DNA of 64,000 bases from Mesorhizobium ciceri biovar biserrulae WSM1271 (GTDB lineage Bacteria > Pseudomonadota > Alphaproteobacteria > Rhizobiales > Rhizobiaceae), in the NCBI RefSeq assembly GCF_000185905.1, contig NC_014923.1:4363501-4427500 (forward strand), in the 5' to 3' direction. This document shows positions 7,914-16,392 of this stretch, one piece after another (the stretch's first letter is position 1; each line of letters starts with the position of its first letter). A model generated the notes under the pieces. That model had not been told where the DNA came from. It worked only from the letters and a program-made list of their open reading frames with translations, and did no database searches. Made by a program: the position numbers and the translations under genes.

Positions 7914-9239
7914 CTATGCCGACTGCACATCCGCGGCATTCGGCAGGTCGATGGTAACGACCAGTCCGCTGGGCTGGTTGTCCTCCAATTCGATCCTGCC
8001 GCCGTGCCCCTGGACGATGTCGGCAACGATCGAGAGGCCCAGACCGAAGCCATGCTTCGACGCAATGCCGCGCGACGCATCTTCCTTGAAGAATGGTTCG
8101 AAAACACGGGCACGTGCCGTCATCGGAATACCCGGCCCGTCGTCCCCTACCGTGATGCGCGCCGCCGTGCCGGTCGCCGTCAAGGCGACCGTGACATTGC
8201 CAGCGAATTTGACCCCGTTGTCGCAAAGATTGGCGATCGCACGCGCCAATGCATTGGGCTTGCACCAGCCCAGAAGCCGGTCCGGCCCGGAATATGAGAC
8301 AGGAAATCCGACATCGGAGAATTCGGCGCAGACGGTTTGCAGAACGCTGGCAATATCGGCGCGCTGCAGCTTCTCCGTCGAAACATCGTTGCGCAGGTAG
8401 GTAAGGGTCTCATCGATCAAGATTTCGATGTGCTGGACATCGGACAGGATTGCGGTTCGGATTGGGCCATCATCCATGCGCTCGGCGCGAAGCCGCAGCC
8501 GCGTCAAAGGCGTGCGCAGATCATGACTGACGCTGCGCAACATGCGCGTGCGGTTTTCGATCATCGTGCGGATACGCGTCCTCATCCTGTTCAGGGCGCG
8601 CGCCAACCCCACCATTTCAATGGAGCCGTGTTCGACGAAGAGCTGGTCGCCATTCTCGATCTCGGCCGAACCGACTGCCGCCGAGATGCGCTTCAACGGA
8701 TCCGTCACGGCCCAAACCGCAAACAGCCAGATCAGCACGGGCAAGGCAACGAAAGCCATGAACCTGTAGAACGAGGCACGGACGAGGCCCGATGTCAGCC
8801 AGGAATCGGGCATGCCGAAATGGGCCAGGACGTCCTGCTGGTCGAGGTCGATGACAAACGCGTATCGGCCGCCGATCCTTATCCAGCGTCCCTCAACCGT
8901 CCCCCTGTCGATACGCAAAAGCCATTCGACACTTCGCCATTGCAGATAGGACTGGGGAATGCCGGTTATCCGGTCCTTGGGCAATATCTCGAAATCAAAG
9001 CCGGCCCGCTTTGCTGTCGCCAGAATTGCGCCACGCGCCTGCGCCGGCGTTTCTTGCAACAAGGCAGCAACAACGGCCGCACGCCCGGCGTTATCTTCCG
9101 CGGCGGGAAGATCGGCGTTCTCTATGAAACTCTCGACGACCGAACCGACGAACATGATCACGATCACCGCGATGAAAATGATTGCCACAAACTGCCCACG
9201 CACGGACTGTGGCAAGAAACGGCGGATGAAATCCCTCAT
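7914..9239 (-). CDS. EnvZ-type sensor histidine kinase
   Basis: A 441-residue inner-membrane kinase. Layout: TM1 at about 17-40, a periplasmic sensor of about 120 residues, TM2 at about 157-177, a HAMP domain beginning VTDPLKRISAA, the H-box SVSHDLRTPLTRLRLR with the phosphoacceptor His, the N-box NLCDNGVKF, G1 DDGPGIP, F-box FEPFF and G2 GFGLGLSIV. All catalytic boxes are intact. It overlaps the upstream response regulator gene by 4 nt (ATGA), so the two are one operon and partners. The signal is unknown; the adjacent MipA/OmpV-like gene suggests an envelope or antibiotic/ion stress. Confidence 0.92.
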   Translation of the reverse strand: MRDFIRRFLPQSVRGQFVAIIFIAVIVIMFVGSVVESFIENADLPAAEDNAGRAAVVAALLQETPAQARGAILATAKRAGFDFEILPKDRITGIPQSYLQWRSVEWLLRIDRGTVEGRWIRIGGRYAFVIDLDQQDVLAHFGMPDSWLTSGLVRASFYRFMAFVALPVLIWLFAVWAVTDPLKRISAAVGSAEIENGDQLFVEHGSIEMVGLARALNRMRTRIRTMIENRTRMLRSVSHDLRTPLTRLRLRAERMDDGPIRTAILSDVQHIEILIDETLTYLRNDVSTEKLQRADIASVLQTVCAEFSDVGFPVSYSGPDRLLGWCKPNALARAIANLCDNGVKFAGNVTVALTATGTAARITVGDDGPGIPMTARARVFEPFFKEDASRGIASKHGFGLGLSIVADIVQGHGGRIELEDNQPSGLVVTIDLPNAADVQSA

Positions 9240-9997
9240 GCTTCCTCCACCGTCGCGGTGAAGATGTAGCCACCCAACCGAACGGTCCTCAAAAGCACCG
9301 GATCGCGCGCATCCTTTTCGATCTTCCTGCGGATTCGACTGATATGGACATCGACGCTACGCTCGATCGGCCCCGCGAGCCCGGCATGGGTTACGCCCAG
9401 AAGTTCCTCACGAGAGAGAACCCGGCCTGCGTTGCGACAAAACGCAAGCAACAGGTCGAATTCATGCGTCGTGGTCGTCACCCGCGCATTGTTGGGGTCA
9501 TGCAATTGCCGGCGTATGGGATCAAGGCGCCAGCCGTTGAAACGAAGTACCTTCGACCAGTCCCGCTCGTCGGGATCATAGGCTGTACGGCGCAGCAGCG
9601 CCCGTATCCTGGCCGTCAGTTCACGCGCGCTGAACGGTTTCGTCACATAGTCGTCCGCGCCGATTTCCAGCCCGAAGATGCGGTCGATTTCCTCGCCGAG
9701 CGCGGTCAGCATCAGGATCGGAATGTTGGTTGCGGCACGAAGGCGGCGGCAGATGTTGAGACCGTTTTCGCCCGGCAACATGACATCGAGCACGATGAGA
9801 TCGAATTTCTGGGTGCGAAGCGCGGCATTCATCTGGACGCCGCTCTCGGCAATTTCCACAGTCATGCCGTTGTCGGTGAGCGTGTCGCCCAGCATGCGTG
9901 CGATCTCCAGATCGTCTTCGACAATGAGGATGCGCGAACCTTGCCTTGCCGACGTGGATTCGGCGCTCAAATCGCTTTGGTGCCGTTGCTGTGCCAT
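9236..9997 (-). CDS. OmpR-family response regulator
   Basis: A 253-residue regulator. The receiver domain starts at about 22 (ILIVEDD), with the phosphoacceptor Asp in LIVLDVMLPGENG and the conserved Lys in YVTKPFSARE. The C-terminal winged helix contains EFDLLLAFCRNAGRVLSREELL and DVHISRIRRKIE, as in OmpR/PhoB proteins. It is followed by the histidine kinase with a 4-nt overlap and lies 42 nt downstream of the MipA/OmpV-like gene on the same strand, so all three could share one message. Confidence 0.92.
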   Translation of the reverse strand: MAQQRHQSDLSAESTSARQGSRILIVEDDLEIARMLGDTLTDNGMTVEIAESGVQMNAALRTQKFDLIVLDVMLPGENGLNICRRLRAATNIPILMLTALGEEIDRIFGLEIGADDYVTKPFSARELTARIRALLRRTAYDPDERDWSKVLRFNGWRLDPIRRQLHDPNNARVTTTTHEFDLLLAFCRNAGRVLSREELLGVTHAGLAGPIERSVDVHISRIRRKIEKDARDPVLLRTVRLGGYIFTATVEEA

Positions 9998-10039
9998 TCC
10001 GGAGCTTGTCCAGCTTGCATTTGGTGCCTTGGGTAGGCG

Positions 10040-10897
10040 TCAGAACCGATATCCGACGAGAAGCATCCCTGAAGGCTGGATCTTTTCGACGACGACGGGG
10101 CTGTCGGCAGCGTCACCCAAGAGAACGCCGACCCCCGCTTCGCCGCGCACCATCCAGTTCTCGTCGAGCATATATGTGGCGGAAATCGAAAAATCGGCGC
10201 GCTTCAAACCGGCGCCGGCATCATAGCGCGCCAGCCCCGAGCGAGCCGATTGCTCGGGCGTGACACCAAAATAGGCCTGCATGTAATTTTCGTCGGCGAA
10301 CACGGCGGACGCGCTGGCGCCGATCATCAACGATTGAGACAGAGGCCGGGTCACCTCGATCCCCACCCTGCCCTCCAGGCCATCGCTGCCGCCGATGGTC
10401 TTATCCAGCTGCGCGAATATTTCGGCCGGACCGAACTTCGCCGCTGCCTTCACGCCGACCGTCGCGCCCATGTCGACATCCCCCAAGCCGCGCAGATGGT
10501 CGGAGTCGTCTTCCTTGCGGCCCATCTCATAGCCAAGCCGCGCGCTGAAGGCGAACGGTCCTTGTTCATAAACGGCGATGTTGGCACCAGTCGGATCGAT
10601 CGTCACCGTGTCGAGGAATGTCGCCGTGACGAAAGGCACCGGCATGATCTTGAACTCATTGCTGCCCTCGTATTTGGGGACGATGATGGCGCCGCCGCCG
10701 AGCACGACGTGCCAGTCGGACAGTTTCTGTTCGAAGCGCCCGAAACGGGAAGGCTCGGGCGGCAGGGTAAAATCGTCGGAATTCACCGCAATGGCGTCTG
10801 CCGCCAGCGCGCCGTCCGAATGGGCTGAAAGCAGGATTGCCATGACCGCAAGAGATGCCCGGCCGGCAAATAGTCCAGAGTCAATTTTGGCGAACAT
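10040..10897 (-). CDS. MipA/OmpV family outer-membrane protein
   Basis: A 285-residue protein with a signal peptide (MFAKIDSGLFAGRASLAVMA through DGALAA). Beta-strand-rich mature sequence with family hallmarks LGGGAIIVPKYEGS near the start, LGYEMGRK-DD-LRGLGDVD mid-protein, and the terminal Tyr-Arg-Phe typical of outer-membrane barrels. The start at 10897 is preferred because GGAG lies 6 nt before it and the signal peptide then begins at once. MipA/OmpV proteins are barrels tied to murein synthesis scaffolding in E. coli and, in several species, regulated by adjacent two-component systems, which fits this locus. Confidence 0.85.
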   Translation of the reverse strand: MFAKIDSGLFAGRASLAVMAILLSAHSDGALAADAIAVNSDDFTLPPEPSRFGRFEQKLSDWHVVLGGGAIIVPKYEGSNEFKIMPVPFVTATFLDTVTIDPTGANIAVYEQGPFAFSARLGYEMGRKEDDSDHLRGLGDVDMGATVGVKAAAKFGPAEIFAQLDKTIGGSDGLEGRVGIEVTRPLSQSLMIGASASAVFADENYMQAYFGVTPEQSARSGLARYDAGAGLKRADFSISATYMLDENWMVRGEAGVGVLLGDAADSPVVVEKIQPSGMLLVGYRF

Positions 10898-11117
10898 GCG
10901 TGCTCCAGTATAGCGAGGCAAAGAGCCTCCGATGGCGTCACCATGTCAGGTGAAAGTGGCCGCATGCGTTAAGTGATGTTAAGTTTTGTTGCGCAATCGT
11001 GGTTTCATCTTGCCGTATAGGGAGGCCCTAGGCTGACAGTGGGCTGCCACGATCTGCCGTGGATCGTCTCGCGATCGGAGAACGGAACTGTTTCAATCCA
11101 GGCCAGAACAGCTCTAA

Positions 11118-11909
11118 ATGTCTGTGCCGGAGCAATGTGGGCGGGGTATGGGGAACACAAGCGACGATGACGAGCGGAGTTTCTTCTCCGAAGCGCCGAT
11201 GCGGCCTGCTGCGAAAGCCAAGGCGACGCTCGACGAAAAGCCGCATTACCTCGGCCATCGCGACCGCTTGCGCGAGCGCTTTGCCCTGGCGGGTCCAGAT
11301 GCCCTGCCCGATTACGAACTTCTGGAACTTCTGCTCTTTCGCCTGATCCCTCGTGCCGACACCAAACCGGCGGCCAAGGCGCTGCTGGCACGCTTCGGCA
11401 CGCTGGCCGAAGTGCTTGGCGCCCCGGTGGGCCTGCTGCAGGAGGTCAAGGGCATCGGCCCTGCGGTGGCACTCGACCTGAAAATCCTCGCCGCAACGGC
11501 GCAGCGCATGGCACGCGGCGAGGTCCACGGCCGCGAGATCCTCTCGTCCTGGCAGCAGCTCCTCGACTATTGCCGCTCAGCAATGGCCTTCGAGGCGCGC
11601 GAGCAGTTCCGCATCCTGTTCCTCGACAAGAAGAACGCGCTGATCGCCGACGAGGTGCAGCAGACGGGTACTGTCGACCACACGCCTGTCTACCCGCGAG
11701 AAGTGATCAAGCGGGCGCTCGAACTCTCGGCGACTGCCATTATCCTGGTCCACAATCACCCGTCAGGCGACCCGACGCCATCGCGCGCCGACATCGAGAT
11801 GACGAAGGAGATCATCGACGCGGGCAAGCGGCTGGGCATCGCGGTGCACGACCACATCATCATCGGGCGGAAGGGATATGCCAGCATGAAGGGCCTGCTG
11901 CTGATCTGA
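11118..11909 (+). CDS. radC: RadC-type JAB domain protein
   Basis: A 263-residue protein of the RadC/YicR family. The N-terminal half has a helix-hairpin-helix region (LLQEVKGIGPAVALDLKI). The C-terminal half has the JAMM metalloprotease signature, with the Glu upstream and HNHPSGDPTPSRAD carrying His-His-Asp. Despite the name, a DNA-repair function is not established for the family. GTG/ATG alternatives exist; ATG at 11148 (MGNTSDDD) is also possible. Confidence 0.92.
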   Translation: MSVPEQCGRGMGNTSDDDERSFFSEAPMRPAAKAKATLDEKPHYLGHRDRLRERFALAGPDALPDYELLELLLFRLIPRADTKPAAKALLARFGTLAEVLGAPVGLLQEVKGIGPAVALDLKILAATAQRMARGEVHGREILSSWQQLLDYCRSAMAFEAREQFRILFLDKKNALIADEVQQTGTVDHTPVYPREVIKRALELSATAIILVHNHPSGDPTPSRADIEMTKEIIDAGKRLGIAVHDHIIIGRKGYASMKGLLLI

Positions 11910-12019
11910 GGTGGCAGGGCCGGCGCCAACGCCGATCGACCCCGACCACACGATCCCAGAGAGCGGGGCGGGCGAAACCGGCCAGAACAAGCGACTGGCG
12001 GAATCAGGAGAGCATGATC

Positions 12020-12796
12020 ATGGCGAAGACAAAAGTCCTTCTTGTCGGCGAAAGCTGGGTGAGTTCGGCGACCCACTACAAGGGGTTCGACCAGTTCGGC
12101 AGCGTCACCTTCCATCTCGGGGCAACGCCCCTGGTCGACGCCTTGAAGGACAGCGAATTCGATCTCGACTACATGCCCGCTCATGAGGCCGTCGAGAAGC
12201 TGCCTTTCACCATGGAAGGGCTGTCGCAATACAGGACGATCATCCTGTCCGACATTGGCGCAAACTCGCTGCTGCTTCATCCCGATGTCTGGCTGCACGG
12301 CAAGACAGTGCCGAACCGGCTCAAGCTCCTGCGCGACTGGACGCTGGCCGGCGGCGGCCTGATCATGATCGGCGGTTACTTCAGCTTCCAAGGCATTGAC
12401 GGCAAGGCGCGCTGGCATCGCACGGCGGTCGAGGAGGCGCTGCCGGTGACCTGCCTTCCCAATGATGACCGGCTCGAAATTCCGGAGGGCTTTCGTCCCG
12501 AGATCACTGGTTCAAGAGACCATCCGCTTTTTGCCGGCATTGAGGGCGAATGGCCGCTGCTGCTCGGCGCCAACGAGGTCGTCGCCCGCGATCGCGACGA
12601 TGTCGAGGTTCTGGCGCGGCTGCCGCAGGACCAGGGCGGCCATCCGCTGCTGGTCACCGGGCGTCACGGCGAAGGGCGCACGCTGGTCTGGACGTCGGAC
12701 ATCGGACCGCACTGGCTGCCGAACAGTTTTGTCGAATGGCCCGGCTATGCGCGGCTTTGGACCAACGTGCTCCGCTGGGTCAGCAACGCCGTTTGA
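12020..12796 (+). CDS. Glutamine amidotransferase-like (GATase1-like, DUF1355) protein
   Basis: A 258-residue cytoplasmic protein that begins KTKVLLVGESWVSSATHYKG and continues with strand-helix repeats of a class I GATase-like fold (IILSDIGANSLLL, GGGLIMIGGYFSFQG, VWTSDIGPHW). This matches the DUF1355/ThuA-like group, whose substrate is unknown. The nucleophile Cys of true GATases is not evident at the expected elbow (IGGYFSFQG). ATG at 12020 is 9 nt after AGGAG; ATG at 12014 is only 3 nt from it. Confidence 0.8.
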   Translation: MAKTKVLLVGESWVSSATHYKGFDQFGSVTFHLGATPLVDALKDSEFDLDYMPAHEAVEKLPFTMEGLSQYRTIILSDIGANSLLLHPDVWLHGKTVPNRLKLLRDWTLAGGGLIMIGGYFSFQGIDGKARWHRTAVEEALPVTCLPNDDRLEIPEGFRPEITGSRDHPLFAGIEGEWPLLLGANEVVARDRDDVEVLARLPQDQGGHPLLVTGRHGEGRTLVWTSDIGPHWLPNSFVEWPGYARLWTNVLRWVSNAV

Positions 12797-12915
12797 TGAT
12801 GTCGCCCCAAAGTGCGTTTTTGAGGCGACGACATGTATGAGAACAAAGGTTTGAAGCCGATCAGCATCACCGGGAACGGCGAGCTCGGCCGTTGCCGCCT
12901 TCGCCTCATGGTCGT

Positions 12916-13470
12916 TCACGGCGGATCGGTGTTGCAGTTTCCGGCAACCTGGCTGACCGCTTCGCCGAACCCGGCGAGGTCGAAATCGGCCTCGCCGCGC
13001 CCCGCCAGCAGCCCGAACCGCCACGAAAGCTGGAGCCGGTTCGCGGCGACAAGGCGCCTGATGCCATCGGCGCCATCGCGCACCAGCATCCGGCCGCGCG
13101 GCCCGACCGACCAGCTTTCGTCGAACTTGCTCTCCTGATCGACCGTAATCGACATGGTGATCTTGCGGCTGGCCGAAACAGCGTCGTTCAGTTGCAGCCA
13201 TTCAGTCCAATGCGGCTCGCCGTTTGCCCGGCAGGCAATCGTCAGGATCGGGCTGTAGCTCAAGGCACCGCCGCCGGTGATCAGCTTGTTGGTGGCGTAG
13301 AGCGAGGCCGTCACGAGGCCGTCTTCACTCGTACCGAAGCGCCAGTTGTCAGGCACCGTGCCGGCCTGGGCAATGCCGCAGACCGAGATAAGGATCAGCG
13401 CGATTGCCGAAGCGTGTCCCAATTCGACGAACAGTCTCAACACGCCCTCCAACAACCAAGCGGCTTGCAA
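12916..13470 (-). CDS. Secreted protein, unknown function
   Basis: A 184-residue protein with a hydrophobic N-terminal segment ending in ICGIAQAG-type cleavage (ILISVCGIAQAGT). The mature part has WRFGTSEDGLVTASL, SPILTIACRANG and SKFDESWSVG. This beta-rich layout of a stress-like sandwich domain with one Cys at a LTIACR strand is reminiscent of TagO/VasI-like periplasmic proteins, but I would not assign a function. It is divergent from nothing obvious and lies 120 nt after the GATase-like gene on the opposite strand. Confidence 0.6.
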   Translation of the reverse strand: MQAAWLLEGVLRLFVELGHASAIALILISVCGIAQAGTVPDNWRFGTSEDGLVTASLYATNKLITGGGALSYSPILTIACRANGEPHWTEWLQLNDAVSASRKITMSITVDQESKFDESWSVGPRGRMLVRDGADGIRRLVAANRLQLSWRFGLLAGRGEADFDLAGFGEAVSQVAGNCNTDPP

Positions 13471-13551
13471 TAGAAGCGCAGATAATGATCAAAGCTTGGT
13501 CGCCACAGGCCGTCGCTCGCGAAGCATGGCGGCTGTTGCAGTTTGGCAACG

Positions 13552-13577
13552 AAAAAGGCCGCCTCGAGGGCGGCCTT
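13552..13577 (-). terminator. Rho-independent terminator of tig
   Basis: AAGGCCGCC (13555-13563) and GGCGGCCTT (13569-13577) form a 9-bp hairpin. Read on the minus strand it is followed by a run of T (AAAAA at 13552-13556 on the plus strand). It lies 24 nt past the stop codon of trigger factor. Confidence 0.8.
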
Positions 13578-13600
13578 CCTGTTTCAGCGGAGCGCTGGTG

Positions 13601-15067
13601 TTATTCGGCGGCCTTCTTCTTCGGCGCGGCCTTCTTCTTGGGCTCTTCCGCGTCGTCGGCCGTCTTGGCGTCGGCCTTCTTGGCGGCGGCTTTCTTCGCC
13701 GGCTTCGCCTTGACGGCGGTCTCGTCCTCTTCGTCGTCGGCCATCAGCTCTTCCTTGCTGACCTTGACGTCGGTGACCGAAATCTGACCGAGCAGATGGT
13801 CGACCACCTTTTCCTCGAACATCGGCGCCCGCAGCGTGTTCAACGCTTCCGGGTTGTTGCGGTAGAATTCGAAGACTTCCTGCTGCTGGTTGCCCGGATA
13901 GCGCCGCACCTGTTCGAACAGGCCGCGCTGCAGCTCTTCGTCCGATACGGTCACGCCGGCCTTCTCGCCGATTTCAGCCAGCACCAGCCCGAGGCGCACG
14001 CGGCGCTCGGCAAGCCGCAGATACTCGGCGCGCGCCTCTTCTTCCGTCGTCTCTTCGTCGGCGAAGGTGCGTCCGGCTGCTTCCAGATCACGATTGACCT
14101 GCGCCCAGATGTTGTTGAACTCGGCGTCGACGAGCTTCGACGGCGCCTCGAACGAATAAGCCGCATCGAGCTGGTCGAGCAGCTGGCGCTTGACCTTCTG
14201 GCGCGTCATGGCGCCGAACTGGTTCTCGATCTGGCCGCGCACGACGTCGCGCAGGCGCTCCAGCGACTCCAGGCCGAGGTTCTTGGCGGTCTCGTCGTTG
14301 ATTTCCAGCGCGCCGGGCTGGGACACTTCCTTGACGGTGACATCGAAGGTCGCTTCCTTGCCGGCCAGATGCGCCGCCTGGTAGTTTTCCGGGAAAGTCA
14401 CGGTGACCTGCTTTTCGTCACCGGCCTTGGCGCCGACAAGCTGATCCTCGAAGCCGGGGATGAATTCCTTCGAGCCTAGCACCAGCGGCTGATCGGTGCC
14501 GGCGCCGCCATTGAAGGCCTCGCCGTCGATCTTGCCGACATAGTCGATGGTGACACGGTCGCCATTGGCGGCCTTGCCGGTCTTCGGCTCGTAGCTGCGC
14601 GCCGATTCGGCAACGCGCTGGACCTGCTCGTCGATCTCGGCATCAGGCACGTCGAACACCTGGCGCGTCACCTTGATGTCGGAAAAGTCCTTGATCTCGA
14701 TCGCCGGGATGATCTCGTAGTTGAGGCGGAATTCGAAGTCGGCGCCGCCGGCCAGGATCTTCTCGGCTTCCTTCTCGTCCTCGGTCATGATGACTTCGGG
14801 CTGCATGGCAGCCTTTTCACCACGCCCGGTAATGATCGAACGGGTCGAATCGTTGAGGATTTCGTTGACCACTTCGGCCATGAACGACTTGCCGTAGACC
14901 TTGCGCAGGTGCTGCACCGGCACCTTGCCTGGACGGAAGCCGTTGATGCGGACCTTGTTGCGGGCATCCGAAAGCCGCGCCATCAGCTTGGCTTCCATGT
15001 CACCGGCCGGCACGGTGATCTTGATCTCTCGCTTGAGACCGGAGTTGAGCGTTTCGGTGACCTGCAT
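13601..15067 (-). CDS. tig: Trigger factor, ribosome-associated chaperone
   Basis: A peptidyl-prolyl isomerase/chaperone that binds nascent chains at the ribosome exit tunnel. It has 488 residues. The N-terminal ribosome-binding domain carries the signature GFRPGKVP at about 45. The FKBP-type PPIase domain covers about 150-250 (GDRVTIDYVGKIDGEAF, GSKEFIPGFEDQLVG), and the rest is the helical chaperone domain. The tail is a long Lys/Ala/Glu stretch (AKPAKKAAAKKADAK and more), an extension typical of rhizobial Tig. The start MQVTETL at 15067 is used; the open frame reaches 15214, but the extra residues are not family-like. Confidence 0.96.
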   Translation of the reverse strand: MQVTETLNSGLKREIKITVPAGDMEAKLMARLSDARNKVRINGFRPGKVPVQHLRKVYGKSFMAEVVNEILNDSTRSIITGRGEKAAMQPEVIMTEDEKEAEKILAGGADFEFRLNYEIIPAIEIKDFSDIKVTRQVFDVPDAEIDEQVQRVAESARSYEPKTGKAANGDRVTIDYVGKIDGEAFNGGAGTDQPLVLGSKEFIPGFEDQLVGAKAGDEKQVTVTFPENYQAAHLAGKEATFDVTVKEVSQPGALEINDETAKNLGLESLERLRDVVRGQIENQFGAMTRQKVKRQLLDQLDAAYSFEAPSKLVDAEFNNIWAQVNRDLEAAGRTFADEETTEEEARAEYLRLAERRVRLGLVLAEIGEKAGVTVSDEELQRGLFEQVRRYPGNQQQEVFEFYRNNPEALNTLRAPMFEEKVVDHLLGQISVTDVKVSKEELMADDEEDETAVKAKPAKKAAAKKADAKTADDAEEPKKKAAPKKKAAE

Positions 15068-15368
15068 CGTAAAACCTTTGTTTTCACCAATGAGACTGCC
15101 ACGGCCTCTGCCGTTCACAGCCTGCCGGTATATTCTTGCCGGGAATGGCTTTTGGTACGGAACCTGGCGATTTGACCGAAAACCCGGCTCAAACTCTCCC
15201 AAACTGCGTTCCAAAATGTGAATAAGTTCTTGTTTTTCCTACTTCTTATCACATTCTGCAGAAGCGGATCGTCGCGTCCCGTCACATTTGACACGCCTTT
15301 TGTCACAGGCGAGGCCAATTTTCAACAGTCTTCGCATCCCAGCCAATAACCGGCATTCGGGGCCTGCC

Positions 15369-15398
15369 CCACATCTTGTCGCTGGGCCACATCTTGTC
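15369..15398. repeat. Tandem direct repeat of a 12-nt motif
   Basis: CCACATCTTGTC occurs at 15369-15380 and again at 15387-15398, an 18-nt period, just upstream of tRNA-Leu and within the 375-nt gap before tig. The spacing of under two helical turns could suit a regulator dimer, but no known operator is matched. Confidence 0.35.
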
Positions 15399-15442
15399 TC
15401 TGACATTGACAGAATGATGGCCACATGGGATTGCCGGTCCAT

Positions 15443-15527
15443 GCGGATGTGGCGGAACTGGTAGACGCCCTGGATTTAGGTTCCAGTGCCGAAAGGCGTG
15501 GGGGTTCGAGTCCCTTCATCCGCACCA
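15443..15527 (+). tRNA. tRNA-Leu (anticodon TAG)
   Basis: An 85-nt class II tRNA with encoded CCA. The acceptor stem GCGGATG (15443-15449) pairs with CATCCGC (15517-15523); A15524 is the discriminator and CCA is 15525-15527. The anticodon stem CTGGA/TCCAG encloses TTTAGGT with anticodon TAG. A long variable arm (TGCCGAAAGGCGT) precedes the T-arm GGGGGTTCGAGTCCC region. Confidence 0.97.
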
Positions 15528-15588
15528 CCCTTCGAGCTTTCGGGTGGCGGGCGACCCGAAAGCCCTGGCGAAGGAGGACCGGCGCCGT

Positions 15589-16167
15589 TCAGGCAGGCAT
15601 CGGATTGAGCTTCAGATGCTGGATCAAGATGATGGTCTTGGCGTCGACGATACGGCCATCGGCGATGCCGGCCAGCGCCTCGTCGAGCGGCATTTCCAGA
15701 ACCTCGATGTCCTCGCCCTCTTCTTGCGCGCCGCCGCCGGCCGAGATGCGGTCGGCGGGTGAATAGCGGGCGATGAAAAACCAGAGCCGTTCGGTGACGC
15801 TGCCGGGGCTCATATAGGGCGAAAACAGCCGCTCGATATCCTTCAAGCGATAACCCAGCTCTTCCTCGGCTTCCTTGCGGATGGCGGTCTCTGGATCGTT
15901 TTCGTCCAACAGGCCGGCACAGGCCTCGATCAGCGGCTCGCGGTGGCCGGTGACGTAAGCGGGATAGCGGAACTGGCGCACCAGAAGCACGGTCGAACGC
16001 AAGGGGTCGTAAGGCAGGATCACCGCACCATCGCCGCGATCATAGGTCTGGCGGATTTGCGTCTCCCACTGACCGTCGCGCCGGCGGTAGTCGAGGACGG
16101 TCTTCTTCAGGATGGCCCAGTCGTCGGAGAGGATTTCCTCCGAACGGACGCGAATACGATCTTCCAT
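15589..16167 (-). CDS. NUDIX hydrolase, GDP-mannose/ADP-sugar pyrophosphatase type
   Basis: A 192-residue enzyme resembling NudK/ADP-ribose pyrophosphatases. The Nudix box runs from GLLDENDPETAIRKEAEEELGY (G...REAEEELG pattern) and is preceded by the strand LLVRQFRYPAY. PYMSPGSVTERLWFF is typical of the NudK/NudF group, which hydrolyses nucleoside diphosphate sugars. The start at 16167 has GGAG 6 nt upstream; 16179 has no ribosome-binding site. Confidence 0.85.
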   Translation of the reverse strand: MEDRIRVRSEEILSDDWAILKKTVLDYRRRDGQWETQIRQTYDRGDGAVILPYDPLRSTVLLVRQFRYPAYVTGHREPLIEACAGLLDENDPETAIRKEAEEELGYRLKDIERLFSPYMSPGSVTERLWFFIARYSPADRISAGGGAQEEGEDIEVLEMPLDEALAGIADGRIVDAKTIILIQHLKLNPMPA

Positions 16168-16182
16168 CCCGGTCTCCATGCT

Positions 16183-16256
16183 AAAGCGCGTCGCGCTTCA
16201 TGCTCCTGTGTATGCCTGTCGTTCTCCCAAAACCGGAGCCACTTTTGGGAGACATG
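16183..16256. repeat. Rhizobial-type intergenic palindromic mosaic
   Basis: Two adjacent inverted repeats: AAGCGCG-T-CGCGCTT (16184-16198) and CTCCCAAAA/TTTTGGGAG (16224-16232 with 16243-16251). They are joined by a short linker. This two-hairpin layout is familiar from dispersed repeats between genes of Mesorhizobium and relatives. It lies in the divergent gap between the NUDIX gene and the Old Yellow Enzyme gene. Confidence 0.55.
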
Positions 16257-16392
16257 CCTGGCCGAGGCGTAGCCGCGAACCGGCATTTCGGCAATCCCGC
16301 CCGTGATTGGTCCAGAAGCCCTTTCACCGCCTCGTGTCTGGCGCAGGCGCCATCGGTCGCCTAAATAGCTGCGAACCCTCCCGGAGTTTCTC

